This document shows positions 10,295-21,752 of a stretch of DNA of 64,000 nucleotides, in pieces (within the stretch, counting starts at the first letter, position 1; every line of letters begins with the position of its first letter). The stretch is from the NCBI RefSeq assembly GCF_010122465.1, contig NZ_WLZY01000005.1, positions 124,001 through 188,000 on the forward strand. Reading direction: 5' to 3'. Source of the DNA: Phytoactinopolyspora mesophila. GTDB taxonomy: Bacteria; Actinomycetota; Actinomycetes; Jiangellales; Jiangellaceae. A program made the position numbers and the translations under genes. Under the pieces are notes generated by a model that was not told where the DNA came from, did not search any database, and saw only the letters and a list, made by a program, of their open reading frames with translations.

Positions 10295-11278
10295 CTATTC
10301 ATCCAGCGAGCGACCGAGGCGCCAGTAGCCCATGAAGGTGACCGCGCCTTTGTCGACACCACGTTCACGTACGAGGTGCCGGCGGATAGCCTTGACCGCT
10401 CCCGCCTCACCCGCGACCCAGGCGTACACGGGGCTGGTGGCGCTGGCCGCGACCTCCCAGAGGATCTCCAGGTCGATGTCGACGGTGTCGACCACAGAGG
10501 TGTCGTCTCTCGCGGCGGCGGGAGCCTCGAACGTAGCCGATCTGACTGCGTCGACAAGCTGTTGGCCGTGTGGCACAGCCGTGCCGTCGGGCCGGTGACG
10601 GGGCAGCCAGGTGATCTCGGAGTGTCCGGGCGCCGACAGCTCGACCACATCGGCGGGCTCAGGGACTTCGAGGAATGCCCGTACCCGCGCGGCGGTCCCG
10701 GCAAGGCGCAAGGTCTCGAGGATGCCGCTGATGGCGGGTACGGCGGTCTCGTCTCCGGCGATGATGAGGTCACGTGCGCCTGGGGGAGGGTTCCATTCGT
10801 GGCCACGGCTGTCATGCGGGAAAACGCGGTTGGGGCCGATCACAGCGAGCTCGTCACCGATTCGGGCATCGGCCGCCCACGACGCGGCCGGTCCGACGGG
10901 ACCCAGCCCCGCGTGTCCGTGCAAGACGAAATCGACGTCGAGCTCACGTAGCTCGGGGCGTACTGCGCGGATCGTGTACGTGCGGATGTGGCCGCGCACG
11001 TCGGGATCTGAGTTGCGGTATTGGGTGTACCAGTCGGTAGGCGAGAAGTCCGGGATGCTCTGGCCGGGCCGTGGCACATAGAGCTTGATGCGCTGATCGG
11101 GGCCGTCGTGACCGAACTGATCGAGGTCGTCACCGGTGAATGTGATCCGGAGGAACGCCGGGCTGAGCCGGGTGAGGTGCGCGACCACGACGCGGAACGG
11201 GCGCCACGGCGGCGCGTCCGGATCGGTGGTGAGTGTGCCTGACGTGCTTGTGTCCGCATCCGTGGCGGTGATCGTCAT
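10295..11278 (-). CDS. Siderophore-interacting protein (FAD-dependent ferric-siderophore reductase family)
   Basis: SIP-family enzymes release iron by reducing ferric siderophores in the cytoplasm with NAD(P)H and FAD. The FAD-binding barrel is at residues ~20-135 with the flavin motif GHIRTYTIRAVR; the C-terminal SIP/NAD(P) domain starts near DLIIAGDETAVPAISGIL and ends with GYWRLGRSLDE. The start chosen is ATG 11278, behind GGGGAC; a longer reading from 11329 would run into the iron-box promoter. Two overlapping iron boxes upstream indicate repression by a DtxR/IdeR regulator when iron is plentiful. No transporter or siderophore synthesis genes are beside it. Confidence 0.9.
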   Translation of the reverse strand: MTITATDADTSTSGTLTTDPDAPPWRPFRVVVAHLTRLSPAFLRITFTGDDLDQFGHDGPDQRIKLYVPRPGQSIPDFSPTDWYTQYRNSDPDVRGHIRTYTIRAVRPELRELDVDFVLHGHAGLGPVGPAASWAADARIGDELAVIGPNRVFPHDSRGHEWNPPPGARDLIIAGDETAVPAISGILETLRLAGTAARVRAFLEVPEPADVVELSAPGHSEITWLPRHRPDGTAVPHGQQLVDAVRSATFEAPAAARDDTSVVDTVDIDLEILWEVAASATSPVYAWVAGEAGAVKAIRRHLVRERGVDKGAVTFMGYWRLGRSLDE

Positions 11279-11327
11279 GGTGTCCCCGTACGAGCTATGG
11301 CGTCGTTCAAAGTAGGCTTTCGTCAGC

Positions 11328-11361
11328 ATAGGCGAAGCTAACTTAGGCGAGCCTAACCGTA
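11328..11361 (-). promoter_or_regulatory. Two overlapping DtxR/IdeR-type iron boxes
   Basis: TTAGGCGAGCCTAACCGTA (11343-11361) matches most positions of the 19-bp consensus TTAGGTTAGSCTAACCTAA; a second copy, ATAGGCGAAGCTAACTTAG (11329-11347), overlaps it. Paired overlapping sites are typical of high-affinity DtxR/IdeR promoters. They lie 50-83 bases before the SIP start, on its promoter side. Confidence 0.78.
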
Positions 11362-11409
11362 TAGAAGGGGACTTGGCAACACGTTCCGGCGATCCCGGTC
11401 CGCTGCCAC

Positions 11410-12513
11410 TCAGGCCGTAGCCGAGGCGCCCGCCGACGGAATGGCAGTGAACACATGTGGTGCGGTGAAGCCGTGCCGGGCGAAGGCTCGATGGACCTCA
11501 TCACCCACGAGGCTGGCCCGTGCCGTGTCGACCAGGGCGACGATGGAACCGCCGAAACCACCTCCGGTCATCCGGGCGCCGAGCGCTCCGGCTTCCAGCG
11601 CGGCGTCCACGGCGACGTCGAGCTCCGGGACCGTCACCTCGTAGTCGTCCCGCAGCGATACATGCGAGGCAGTGAGCAACGCGCCGATATCGCGTATCCG
11701 CCCGGCACGCAGCAGCTCCACCGTCTCGGACACGCGCTGGTTCTCGCCGAGCACGTGTCGCACTCGCCGGCGCGCGACGTCGTCGTCCAGCTTCGCCAGG
11801 ATCGTCTCGGCGGGCTCTTGCTGGACCTCACGCAAGCTCGGCACACCGAGGGCCTCCGCCGCGGCTTCGCACGTCTGGCGGCGGGCGCCGTACTCGCTGT
11901 CGGCATGACGGTGCGGCGCTTGTGTGTCGATGACCAGCAAGGTGAGCCCCGCGGCGTCGAGGTCGCAGGGCACCGGCTCGGCCGTGCCCCGGGCGGCGTC
12001 GAAGAGGACGACGTGGCCGTCCCTGCCGTGCATCGATGCCATCTGGTCCAAGGCGCCGGTTGGAGCGCCCACGTAGCCGTTCTCCGCCTGCTGCCCGAGC
12101 AGCGCCATGGTGCTGGGCTCCAGTTCGAGGCCGGCCAGGGTGTCGAGCGCCACCAGCACGGCGCATTCGAGGGCGGCCGACGACGACAGCCCGGCACCGG
12201 TCGGCACGTCGCTGTCGACCCGCAGGTTGGCGCCCGGAACCTCGTGCCCGGCCTGCCGCAGCGCCCAGAACACCCCTGCCACATATGCACCCCAGCCCGT
12301 GACGTCGCCGGGTGCCGTGTTGACGCTGAACTCGACAGGATCCATGCCGGATGCGCGTGACGACGCGCTGACCAGATCGTCGTTGCGGGCGGTGACTGTC
12401 GCCGTGGTCCGCTGTGGGATAGCCAGCGGTAGTGCGAAGCCGCCGTTGTAGTCGGTGTGTTCGCCGATCAGGTTGACGCGCCCCGGCGCCGACCCGACAA
12501 CCGATTTCGTCAT
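11410..12513 (-). CDS. galK: Galactokinase
   Basis: GalK phosphorylates alpha-D-galactose at C1 in the Leloir pathway. It shows the galactokinase signature GRVNLIGEHTDYNGG near the N-terminus, the GHMP phosphate loop PTGAGLSSSAALE (about 115-127) and the third GHMP motif GARMTGGGFGGSIVAL near the C-terminus. Length 367. ATG 12513 overlaps the galE stop as ATGA, so the two are translationally coupled. It is the last gene of galT-galE-galK. Confidence 0.97.
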   Translation of the reverse strand: MTKSVVGSAPGRVNLIGEHTDYNGGFALPLAIPQRTTATVTARNDDLVSASSRASGMDPVEFSVNTAPGDVTGWGAYVAGVFWALRQAGHEVPGANLRVDSDVPTGAGLSSSAALECAVLVALDTLAGLELEPSTMALLGQQAENGYVGAPTGALDQMASMHGRDGHVVLFDAARGTAEPVPCDLDAAGLTLLVIDTQAPHRHADSEYGARRQTCEAAAEALGVPSLREVQQEPAETILAKLDDDVARRRVRHVLGENQRVSETVELLRAGRIRDIGALLTASHVSLRDDYEVTVPELDVAVDAALEAGALGARMTGGGFGGSIVALVDTARASLVGDEVHRAFARHGFTAPHVFTAIPSAGASATA

Positions 12514-13475
12514 ACGCCTATACCCCCCAGGAACGCCCAGGCGTCGGCCACGATCCGGTCGAGGTCGTGTTCGGCCCGCCAGCCGAGATCGGCGGCGATC
12601 CGTTCTGCTGAGGCGACCAGGACTGGTGGGTCGCCCGGCCGGCGGGCCTGGTCGTTGGCCGGCACCGGGTGTCCGGTGACCCGCCGAGCGGCCTCGATCA
12701 CCTCGCGCACCGTGTAACCGGTCCCGGTGCCGAGGTTGTACGTGCGATGTACGCCCGCCGCGTCCGGCCGTCCGGTCCAGTCGAGCGCCAGCAGGTGCGC
12801 CCGGCCCAAGTCTTCCACGTGCAGATAGTCGCGGACGGCGGTGCCGTCGCGGGTGGGATAGTCGGTCCCGAAGACATCGACCGCCGAGCGCCGGCCAGCC
12901 GGAACGGCCAGCACGTTCGGAATCAGATGGGACTCCGGATCGTGTCGCTCGCCGTAGCGCTCGAGCGCGCCGCCGACGTTGAAATAGCGCAGGCTCACGG
13001 CCGACAGCCCATACGCGACGGATTCACTGGCTATCGCGTGGTCGATGGCGAGCTTGCTCTGACCATACGCATTGATCGGCACGGCCGGTGTGTCTTCGCG
13101 GATGGGCGTCGTCTCCGGCTCGCCGTAGGTAGCCGCCGTCGATGAGAACACCAGCCGGCGGATGCCGTGCGAGCGCATCGCATCCAGCAGGCGCAACGTC
13201 CCGACGACGTTGTTCCACCAATACAGCTCGGGTTTGGCGACGGACTCGGCTACGAGCGACTTGGCCGCGAAGTGAAGCACTGCGTCGAAGGATGAATCCA
13301 CCAGGTCGCCGGCGTCGTTGATGTCGCCCTTGACGAACGTAGCCCCGCCCGGCACCGCATCGGCATGTCCCGTGGACAGATTGTCCAGCACGACGACGTG
13401 GTGGCCCGCGGCTACCAACTGGGCGCTGACGACGGAGCCGATGTATCCAGCACCGCCGGTCACGAGTAGCTTCAC
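12510..13475 (-). CDS. galE: UDP-glucose 4-epimerase (gal operon copy)
   Basis: GalE interconverts UDP-galactose and UDP-glucose. The Rossmann loop VTGGAGYIGSVV is at the N-terminus; the catalytic Ser/Tyr/Lys appear in FSSTAATYGEP and INAYGQSKLAIDH. The GTG start at 13475 has GGGAGGAG just upstream and gives 321 residues; the longer reading from 13598 overlaps galT and has no homology in its first 41 residues. A second epimerase gene lies in the polysaccharide locus at 56776. Confidence 0.96.
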   Translation of the reverse strand: MKLLVTGGAGYIGSVVSAQLVAAGHHVVVLDNLSTGHADAVPGGATFVKGDINDAGDLVDSSFDAVLHFAAKSLVAESVAKPELYWWNNVVGTLRLLDAMRSHGIRRLVFSSTAATYGEPETTPIREDTPAVPINAYGQSKLAIDHAIASESVAYGLSAVSLRYFNVGGALERYGERHDPESHLIPNVLAVPAGRRSAVDVFGTDYPTRDGTAVRDYLHVEDLGRAHLLALDWTGRPDAAGVHRTYNLGTGTGYTVREVIEAARRVTGHPVPANDQARRPGDPPVLVASAERIAADLGWRAEHDLDRIVADAWAFLGGIGV

Positions 13476-13512
13476 CGTTCTCCTCCCACCATCCGGTCTG
13501 GTGTGGCTGGTT

Positions 13513-14583
13513 TCATCGGACTCGTCGCAACTGTTCGGCCACGTCCTCGGGCAGGACGTCGGTGATGAACGCTCCCATGGCCGACTCCGACCCCGCAAGG
13601 TACTTCAGCTTGTCGGCCGCCCTTCGGATCGAGAAAAGCTGAAGATGCAGGTAGGCCACGTCTCGGTCGGTGTTCACGGGGGCTTGATGCCACGCGGAGA
13701 TATAGGGGAGCGGTGAGGCATAGAGCAGGTCGAAGCGGCTCAACACGTCGAGGTATATCGCGACGAAATCGTCGCGCTCGTCGTCGGTGAGTGACGGGAT
13801 GTCCGGCACCTGGCGATGTGGGTAAAGGTGGACCTCTACGGGCCACCGGGCGGCGGCAGGCACGAATGCGGTCCAATGCCGCGAGGTGACGACGACGCGT
13901 TCTCCCGCACGCTCCTCGGCGAGAATGTCGGCGAACAGGTTGCCGCCGTGTTCGGACGAGTACCGCCGGGCCACGTCGAGCATCCGCCTGGTGCGCGGGG
14001 TCACGAACGGGTAGGCGTAGATCTGGCCGTGCGGATGCGAGAGGGTGACGCCGATCTCCTCGCCCCGGTTCTCGAAGCAAAAGACCTGCTCCACGCCGGG
14101 AAGTGCGGAGAGCTCGGCGGTGCGGTCGGCCCACGCCTCGAGCACAAGCCTGGCCTGTTCCGGGGGGAAGCTAGCGAATGACGCGGCGTGGTCGCTGCTG
14201 AAGCAGACGACTTCGCATCGGCCGGCCGCGGCCTGGACCGAGACCAAAGGTGTGCCGGTCTCATCCGAAGCTGCCCCCATCGACAGGCTGGGGAAGCGAT
14301 TCTCGAAAACGGCGACGTCGTAGTCACTGGACGGGATCTCGGTTTCCTTGCCGTCACCGGACGGGCACAGCGGGCACAGGTCGGCGGGGGGCAGATACGT
14401 CCGGCTCTGCCGGTGCGACGCCATCACCACCCACTCGTCGAGGAGCGGATCGTGGCGCATTCGGGACGCGGTGCTGACCTGTGGGAGCTGGCGCGGATCG
14501 GTGAGTTCCCGGACGGCGCCGTCATCGTGGTCGAAATAGAAGAGCTCGCGGCCGTCCGAGAGCCGTGTCGATGTACGTTTCAC
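13513..14583 (-). CDS. galT: Galactose-1-phosphate uridylyltransferase
   Basis: GalT swaps UMP between UDP-glucose and galactose-1-phosphate. The catalytic HPHGQ motif is visible in VTLSHPHGQIYAYPF, a zinc-type CPLCPSG lies near residue 73, and WHQAPVNTD near the C-terminus carries the second histidine region. GTG 14583, preceded by AGGGACAGG, gives 356 residues; a TTG at 14619 is a weaker alternative. It heads the galTEK operon, 38 bases ahead of galE. Confidence 0.94.
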   Translation of the reverse strand: MKRTSTRLSDGRELFYFDHDDGAVRELTDPRQLPQVSTASRMRHDPLLDEWVVMASHRQSRTYLPPADLCPLCPSGDGKETEIPSSDYDVAVFENRFPSLSMGAASDETGTPLVSVQAAAGRCEVVCFSSDHAASFASFPPEQARLVLEAWADRTAELSALPGVEQVFCFENRGEEIGVTLSHPHGQIYAYPFVTPRTRRMLDVARRYSSEHGGNLFADILAEERAGERVVVTSRHWTAFVPAAARWPVEVHLYPHRQVPDIPSLTDDERDDFVAIYLDVLSRFDLLYASPLPYISAWHQAPVNTDRDVAYLHLQLFSIRRAADKLKYLAGSESAMGAFITDVLPEDVAEQLRRVR

Positions 14584-14623
14584 CGCGCCTGTCCCTATGT
14601 TCTGGATGAACAAGACCAACCGT

Positions 14624-14643
14624 TCTCAAACATTATCACACAT
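14624..14643 (-). promoter_or_regulatory. Tandem 10-bp direct repeat upstream of galT
   Basis: On the gal strand the sequence reads ATGTGTGATA directly followed by ATGTTTGAGA (8 of 10 identical), 41-60 bases before the galT start. Side-by-side direct repeats at helical-turn spacing suit a DeoR-type repressor. The right half shares TTTGAGAACG with the region upstream of the deoR gene (33686-33695). Suggestive only. Confidence 0.3.
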
Positions 14644-14739
14644 TTCTGGCCGGAGCTTGTGCCAGTGTCCCGCCGATCTGAACTCATTCGAACGCCCGGG
14701 CGATGATCCCGGAAGCCGGCCGCGATTCGCCGAACGCCG

Positions 14740-17487
<2,748 letters not shown>

Positions 17488-17491
17488 GACG

Positions 17492-18133
17492 GTGAGTGCC
17501 GAAGGGGAGAATCGCGGTCGCACCATCGGCGTCGCACTGCCTATTCCAGAGCCGTACGGCACCGAACTGCAGGACTGGCGCCGGTCTTTCGGCGACCCGC
17601 TGGCCGATGCGATCCCGTCGCACATCACCCTGGTCCCGCCTACGGCACTCGACGCCGGACCGGACGACCGCTACGGCGACGTCCAGGATCACTTGGCAGG
17701 GATTGCGGAACGATTCCCGAGATTCCGCGTACACCTTCGGGGCACTGCTACGTTCATGCCGGTGTCGCCCGTTGTGTTCGTGGCGCTGGCCGAGGGCATC
17801 TCGGCGTGTGAGCGGCTGTCCATGGCTATCCGCACCGGACCGCTCGCCGTCGAGCTCTCGTTTCCTTATCACCCGCACGTGACGGTGGCGCACTACCTGC
17901 CTGACGAAGCGATGAAGACCGCCTTTAAGACTCTCGCCGGGTACGAGGCCGTTTTCGACGCCGTCGCGTTCAGCCTCTATGAGCACGGAGCCGATGGTTT
18001 CTGGCGACGTGAACGTGATTTCGAGCTGGCGGCCGAGGGCGACGTAGCCGCGGAACGCCCCGGAGGTGAACGGCGGCTGGAGGCGATGCGGCGGCTGGCT
18101 GGCGGTCCGCCGGGCGACGGGCCGCCAGGGTGA
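17492..18133 (+). CDS. 2H phosphoesterase (2'-5' RNA ligase / LigT family)
   Basis: The two HxT motifs that define the 2H phosphoesterase fold are SHITLVPP (about residue 46) and HPHVTVAHY (about 130). These proteins act on 2',3'-cyclic or 2'-5' phosphodiester bonds in RNA fragments or nucleotides; the physiological substrate is usually unknown. GTG 17492 follows the trpS stop by 4 bases, so the two are probably co-transcribed. The C-terminal 30 residues are Gly/Arg-rich and unlikely to be part of the fold. Its stop overlaps the next start (GTGA). Confidence 0.85.
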   Translation: MSAEGENRGRTIGVALPIPEPYGTELQDWRRSFGDPLADAIPSHITLVPPTALDAGPDDRYGDVQDHLAGIAERFPRFRVHLRGTATFMPVSPVVFVALAEGISACERLSMAIRTGPLAVELSFPYHPHVTVAHYLPDEAMKTAFKTLAGYEAVFDAVAFSLYEHGADGFWRRERDFELAAEGDVAAERPGGERRLEAMRRLAGGPPGDGPPG

Positions 18134-19197
18134 TCGCACGGCTCCGGGCGCTCTGGGAACGCCTGCAGCCGACTCTGCCTGTCCGGGCGTGGAATCGATA
18201 CGGCGATCTGCGGGGAGATCGCCTGGCCGGCGCGGCCAGCTTCTACGGGTTCGTGTCGTTGTTCCCGCTGTTGTTGATCTCGGCCGCCATCGCCAGCCGG
18301 ATCGCCGGCGATGCCGGTATCGAGACTGTGCAGAGTCTCGTGAACGAGAATTTTCCGGGCCTTGACCTCAACGTCGGCCGGTTCTACGAGCGCGCCGACA
18401 CGATCGGTGCGATCAGCGTGCCGTTCCTGATCTTCTCCGGCCTGCGCTGGGTCGACGCGGTCCGGGCAGCTGTTCGCTCGATGTGGGGCATGGACGACCA
18501 ACCCGGCAACTTCGTTGTCCGCAAGCTGCTGGACATGGCGTCGCTGGCCGGATTGGGCTTGTTGCTGGCGGCCTCGTGGGCGACCAGCGTCGTCGTGCGC
18601 CGGATGGCCGAATACCTGATCGACCTACTGGGCGTCGAGAACGGCGTGTCCACGGGTTTTCTGGAGGTGCTCAGCTGGGTGCTCTCCGTTGGCGTCAACA
18701 CCTTGCTCTTCGCCTACCTCCTCGTGGGCCTGCCCAGGATCACCGTTCCGTTCCGTCATCAGGCCATGACCGCGTTGTTCGGCGCCGTGGCGTTTGAAAT
18801 CCTGAAGACGTTCCTGGTCGAGTACGTGGTGGGTGCGGGCAGAGCTGACGCCTTCGGTACATTCGCCATCCCGCTGGTGGTGATCGCGTGGATCTACATC
18901 GTCACGCGGCTGCTCATGGTGCTGGCCGCGCTGACCGCCGAGAGCGCGATCGATCACCTCGACGAATACGAGCGCACCGCCGGGTCGGCGCGAGAGGAGG
19001 GCGACGACGGCGACTCGCCTGCGCCGGCCGCTGCTGAAAAGAGACCCGGTGTCACGCTGAGCCCGTCGGCACGGCAGGCACGTTCGGTCGGTGTGGCCGC
19101 GGGGGTGGTGCTGGGGGCCGCGGGCACAGGTTTCGCCGTGCTCGTTCGGCGGGCCGCGCGGACCCTGGGGGCGTTCTCGCGCCGAGACAACACCTGA
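18130..19197 (+). CDS. YihY/BrkB family inner-membrane protein
   Basis: A 355-residue membrane protein with six hydrophobic segments (AASFYGFVSLFPLLLISAAI near 40; LASLAGLGLLLAASWATSVV; VLSWVLSVGVNTLLFAYLLV; AMTALFGAVAFEILK; FAIPLVVIAWIYIVTRLLMV). The opening GDRLAGAASFYGFVSLFPLL and the order of helices match the BrkB family, once misannotated as RNase BN; function is unproven. The C-terminal ~70 residues are a charged tail ending in a further hydrophobic stretch. The GTG start overlaps the 2H phosphoesterase stop, so it forms an operon with trpS. Confidence 0.88.
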   Translation: MIARLRALWERLQPTLPVRAWNRYGDLRGDRLAGAASFYGFVSLFPLLLISAAIASRIAGDAGIETVQSLVNENFPGLDLNVGRFYERADTIGAISVPFLIFSGLRWVDAVRAAVRSMWGMDDQPGNFVVRKLLDMASLAGLGLLLAASWATSVVVRRMAEYLIDLLGVENGVSTGFLEVLSWVLSVGVNTLLFAYLLVGLPRITVPFRHQAMTALFGAVAFEILKTFLVEYVVGAGRADAFGTFAIPLVVIAWIYIVTRLLMVLAALTAESAIDHLDEYERTAGSAREEGDDGDSPAPAAAEKRPGVTLSPSARQARSVGVAAGVVLGAAGTGFAVLVRRAARTLGAFSRRDNT

Positions 19198-19211
19198 CCT
19201 GGCGCGGCTCC

Positions 19212-19338
19212 CTTAGTGGCCCCGGGGAATGGAGTCTCTCCATGGAGTGGTGGGCATCAGCGAGGGAGGGCGATGGCGAAGCCTCTCTCCGAGCGAGTCT
19301 GCTGGGCGAGGAGAGATCCATTCCTCGGGGCCACTAAG
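19212..19338. repeat. 127-bp element with ~28-bp imperfect terminal inverted repeats
   Basis: The left end (19212-19240) and the right end (19311-19338) are reverse complements apart from one mismatch and one extra base; the outer 13 bases, CTTAGTGGCCCCG, match exactly. It fills the gap between the convergent brkB and marR stops. It could be a bidirectional terminator or a MITE-like relic. Confidence 0.7.
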
Positions 19339-19344
19339 CCAGGG

Positions 19345-19839
19345 TCATTGGTGTTCGAAGGGCAGGACGAGACCGCGCAGGAGCGTCGCCAGCGCGCTCT
19401 GGTCCGCCACGCCGATGCCGGCGAGAATCTCCCGCTCGTGGGCGAGTAGGCCGTCGAGCGCGGCGTCGACGGCCGCGCGTCCCTTGTCGGTCAGCGCGAC
19501 CTGGACCGCACGCCGGTCGTGTTCGTCTCGCCGGCGGGTCACCAGCCCTCTTGCCGTCAGCTTGTCTACGCGGGCGGTCATGGTGCCGCTGGTGACCAGC
19601 GTTTGAGCGAGCAGCGTGCCCGGTGAGAGTTCGTAGGGCGGGCCGGAACGACGTAATGCTGCCAGAACGTCGAACTCCCAGGTCTCGAGGCCGTGTGCGG
19701 CGAAGGCGGAACGCCGAGCCCGATCGAGGTATCGAGCGAGCCGAGTGACACGAGAAAGCACTTCCATCGGGCTGACGTCGAGCTCGGGCCGCTCCCGTTG
19801 CCAGGCCTCGACCAGTCGATCCACTTCGTCAGTCGCCAT
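19345..19839 (-). CDS. MarR family transcriptional regulator
   Basis: A 164-residue winged-helix regulator. The HTH is in SPGTLLAQTLVTSGTMTARVDKL (about 90-112; quoted part is LLAQTLVTSGTMTARV) and the wing in GLVTRRRDEHDRRAVQVALT, the standard MarR DxRxxxVxLT form. The first 45 residues and the C-terminal helices form the dimer interface. It diverges from tam over two palindromes (19865-19880, 19893-19922) that look like its operators, so self-repression and control of tam are likely. The inducing ligand is unknown. Confidence 0.92.
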   Translation of the reverse strand: MATDEVDRLVEAWQRERPELDVSPMEVLSRVTRLARYLDRARRSAFAAHGLETWEFDVLAALRRSGPPYELSPGTLLAQTLVTSGTMTARVDKLTARGLVTRRRDEHDRRAVQVALTDKGRAAVDAALDGLLAHEREILAGIGVADQSALATLLRGLVLPFEHQ

Positions 19840-19864
19840 ATCGCAACTGTACGGGGTAATAAGA

Positions 19865-19922
19865 ATCTTGACGTCAAGGTAGTGGGTGAGACAAGATTTA
19901 TCTTGAAGTCAAGATAAATCTT
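19865..19922. promoter_or_regulatory. MarR-type operator pair
   Basis: AAGATTTATCTTGA (19893-19906) and its exact reverse complement (19909-19922) flank a 2-base centre, making a 30-bp palindrome; its core is TATCTTGAnnTCAAGATA. A second site, ATCTTGACGTCAAGGT (19865-19880), shares the same core. Both contain TTGAC/TTGAA strings that could double as -35 elements, so a bound repressor would block RNA polymerase in both directions. Confidence 0.78.
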
Positions 19923-20046
19923 TTGTGGGTGGTTCTTTCCGGACGATCTTGCCTCGGCAGAAGTGTTCTGATGGCCCGGCCGAGCGTGGCACATGAGTCA
20001 GCTCCGGAATCCGGTCCTCACGCCGGTCGATCGAGTAGGAGTAGAG

Positions 20047-20802
20047 ATGTGGGACCCACAGCAGTACCTGGTGTTCGCCGATCAGCGCGCCCGGCCTTTC
20101 CACGACTTGGTGGCACGGGTGCGCGCCGAACAGGTCGGCTTCGTCGCCGATCTCGGTTGCGGTCCCGGTGAACTCACCGCTGGCCTGGCCGGCCGCTGGC
20201 CCGGAGCTCGCGTCGTCGGCGTCGACTCGTCGGCGGCCATGATCCAACGTGCGCGGGAGCACTCTGAAGCTGAGTTCATCCAGGCTGACCTGCGTGAATG
20301 GGCGCCGGACCGCCCAGTGGACGTCCTGCTGAGCAATGCCACGTTGCAGTGGGTGCCCGGGCACATGGAACTGCTGCCGCAGCTCGCGTCATTCGTCGCC
20401 CCCGGCGGCTGGTTCGCCTTCCAATTGCCGGGCAACTTCGGTGAACCGGCCCATGTGCAGTTACGTGAGCTGGCGGCGACCCCGCCGTGGAACGAGCTGC
20501 TGGACGTGAGCTGGCCGATGGCGCACGATCCTGTCGATTACCTCAGCACCATGCTCGATCTCGGATTCACCACCGAGGTGTGGGAAACGACCTATCTCCA
20601 CATGCTCGAAGGCCCCGACAGCGTCCTCGAATGGCTGCGTGGCTCAGCCCTGGGGCAAGTCGTCGGCCAGCTCGACGAGCTCCGGGCCCGTGAGTTCGCC
20701 GAGCAGTACAGGGCCCGCCTGCGTGGCGTGTACCCGGTAGGTCCGCACGGAACGGTGCTGCGTTACCGGCGCATCTTCGTCGTCGCGCACCGCCCGGGTT
20801 GA
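20047..20802 (+). CDS. tam: Trans-aconitate 2-methyltransferase
   Basis: Tam methylates trans-aconitate, a spontaneous isomer of the TCA intermediate cis-aconitate that inhibits aconitase, using SAM. The start MWDPQQYLVFADQRARPF is the family's hallmark; the SAM loop is VADLGCGPGELTAGLA (about 33-48), followed by VVGVDSSAAMIQRA and LLSNATLQWVPGH. ATG 20047 has AGGAG five bases upstream and gives 251 residues; ATG 19993 is an unlikely longer start. It is probably controlled by the divergent MarR regulator. Confidence 0.9.
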   Translation: MWDPQQYLVFADQRARPFHDLVARVRAEQVGFVADLGCGPGELTAGLAGRWPGARVVGVDSSAAMIQRAREHSEAEFIQADLREWAPDRPVDVLLSNATLQWVPGHMELLPQLASFVAPGGWFAFQLPGNFGEPAHVQLRELAATPPWNELLDVSWPMAHDPVDYLSTMLDLGFTTEVWETTYLHMLEGPDSVLEWLRGSALGQVVGQLDELRAREFAEQYRARLRGVYPVGPHGTVLRYRRIFVVAHRPG

Positions 20803-20817
20803 TGGCGCGAAACCTGG

Positions 20818-21474
20818 TCAATCGTCTTTGGTGCCGTTGAGAGCTGGGCTCGGCTCCAAACCGGTGAGGCCGTTCCAGGCCAGGTTGACCAGATGTGCTG
20901 CCACCTCGTGTTTGTCCGGCGAGCGTTCCTCCAGCCACCACTGCCCGGTCAACGCGACCATGCCGACCAGCATCTGCGAATACATGGGAGCATGCTGGGC
21001 GTCGAAGTCGCGGGAGGTGAACTCGGCGGCCAAAAGGTACTCGACCTGGCTGGCCGCATCTGAGATGAGGCTCGAGAATCCACCGGCAGACTGTGCGACT
21101 GGCGAGTCGCGGACCAGGATGCGGAACCCGTCGGTCGACGTCTCGATGAAGTCGAGCAACGCCAGTGCGGCACGTTCGAGCAGGACACGCGGGTGACTCG
21201 CCGAACGTAGTGCCGTAGTGATGCTGTTGAGCAGGCGTTCCATTTCGCGATCGACAACGACCGCGTAGATTCCCTCCTTGCCACCAAAATGCTCATACAC
21301 TACTGGCTTGGAGACCTTCGCACGTGCGGCGATCTCCTCGATAGATGTGCCGTCGAAACCACGCTCGGCGAATAGCGTTCGGCTGATGTCGAGTAGCTGT
21401 TCACGACGTTGTTTACCCGTCATGCGTACCCGGTTACCCGTGGTACGTGCTGGGGGTGCACCATCAGTGTCCAC
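20818..21474 (-). CDS. TetR family transcriptional regulator
   Basis: The N-terminal HTH domain reads REQLLDISRTLFAERGFDGT, then SIEEIAARAKVSKPVVYEHF and GGKEGIYAVVVDRE, typical of TetR. The C-terminal ligand/dimer half ends in a charged tail. The TGNRVRMTGKQ run before the HTH is common in actinobacterial relatives, so a start upstream of ATG 21423 is preferred; GTG 21474 is used here, with GTG 21537 possible. It is convergent with tam and no clear target is adjacent (mgtE diverges 278 bases away). Function unknown. Confidence 0.85.
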   Translation of the reverse strand: MDTDGAPPARTTGNRVRMTGKQRREQLLDISRTLFAERGFDGTSIEEIAARAKVSKPVVYEHFGGKEGIYAVVVDREMERLLNSITTALRSASHPRVLLERAALALLDFIETSTDGFRILVRDSPVAQSAGGFSSLISDAASQVEYLLAAEFTSRDFDAQHAPMYSQMLVGMVALTGQWWLEERSPDKHEVAAHLVNLAWNGLTGLEPSPALNGTKDD

Positions 21475-21752
21475 CGGTCCATGATGCCGGTCCGGACGCC
21501 CAGATGGTTGCAAGGCTTCCGGGCGCGAGTCCGGCACCTGGCCCTGCTGGCGCCCGGCGGCACCTGATGCAGTTGACTAGGGCGGCCAGCAGACATGGGC
21601 GGGAGCGATGAGACCAAACCGGCGCGCGTCGGATTGGGCTGAGTTCTCGCAGCCGGTGAGTCCGGCTCCTGTCAGGTGGTTCGACGCAAGCAGATGTCCA
21701 TGGCGCACCCGAGCGAACGGTGGCGCCCGAATACACGCCAGGCGGTGAGACC

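Noticed and set aside
21560-21720. Possible M-box magnesium riboswitch before mgtE
   Set aside because: GGTGAG and GGCTCCTGT recall the M-box core, but three extra bases split them and the other conserved blocks are missing.
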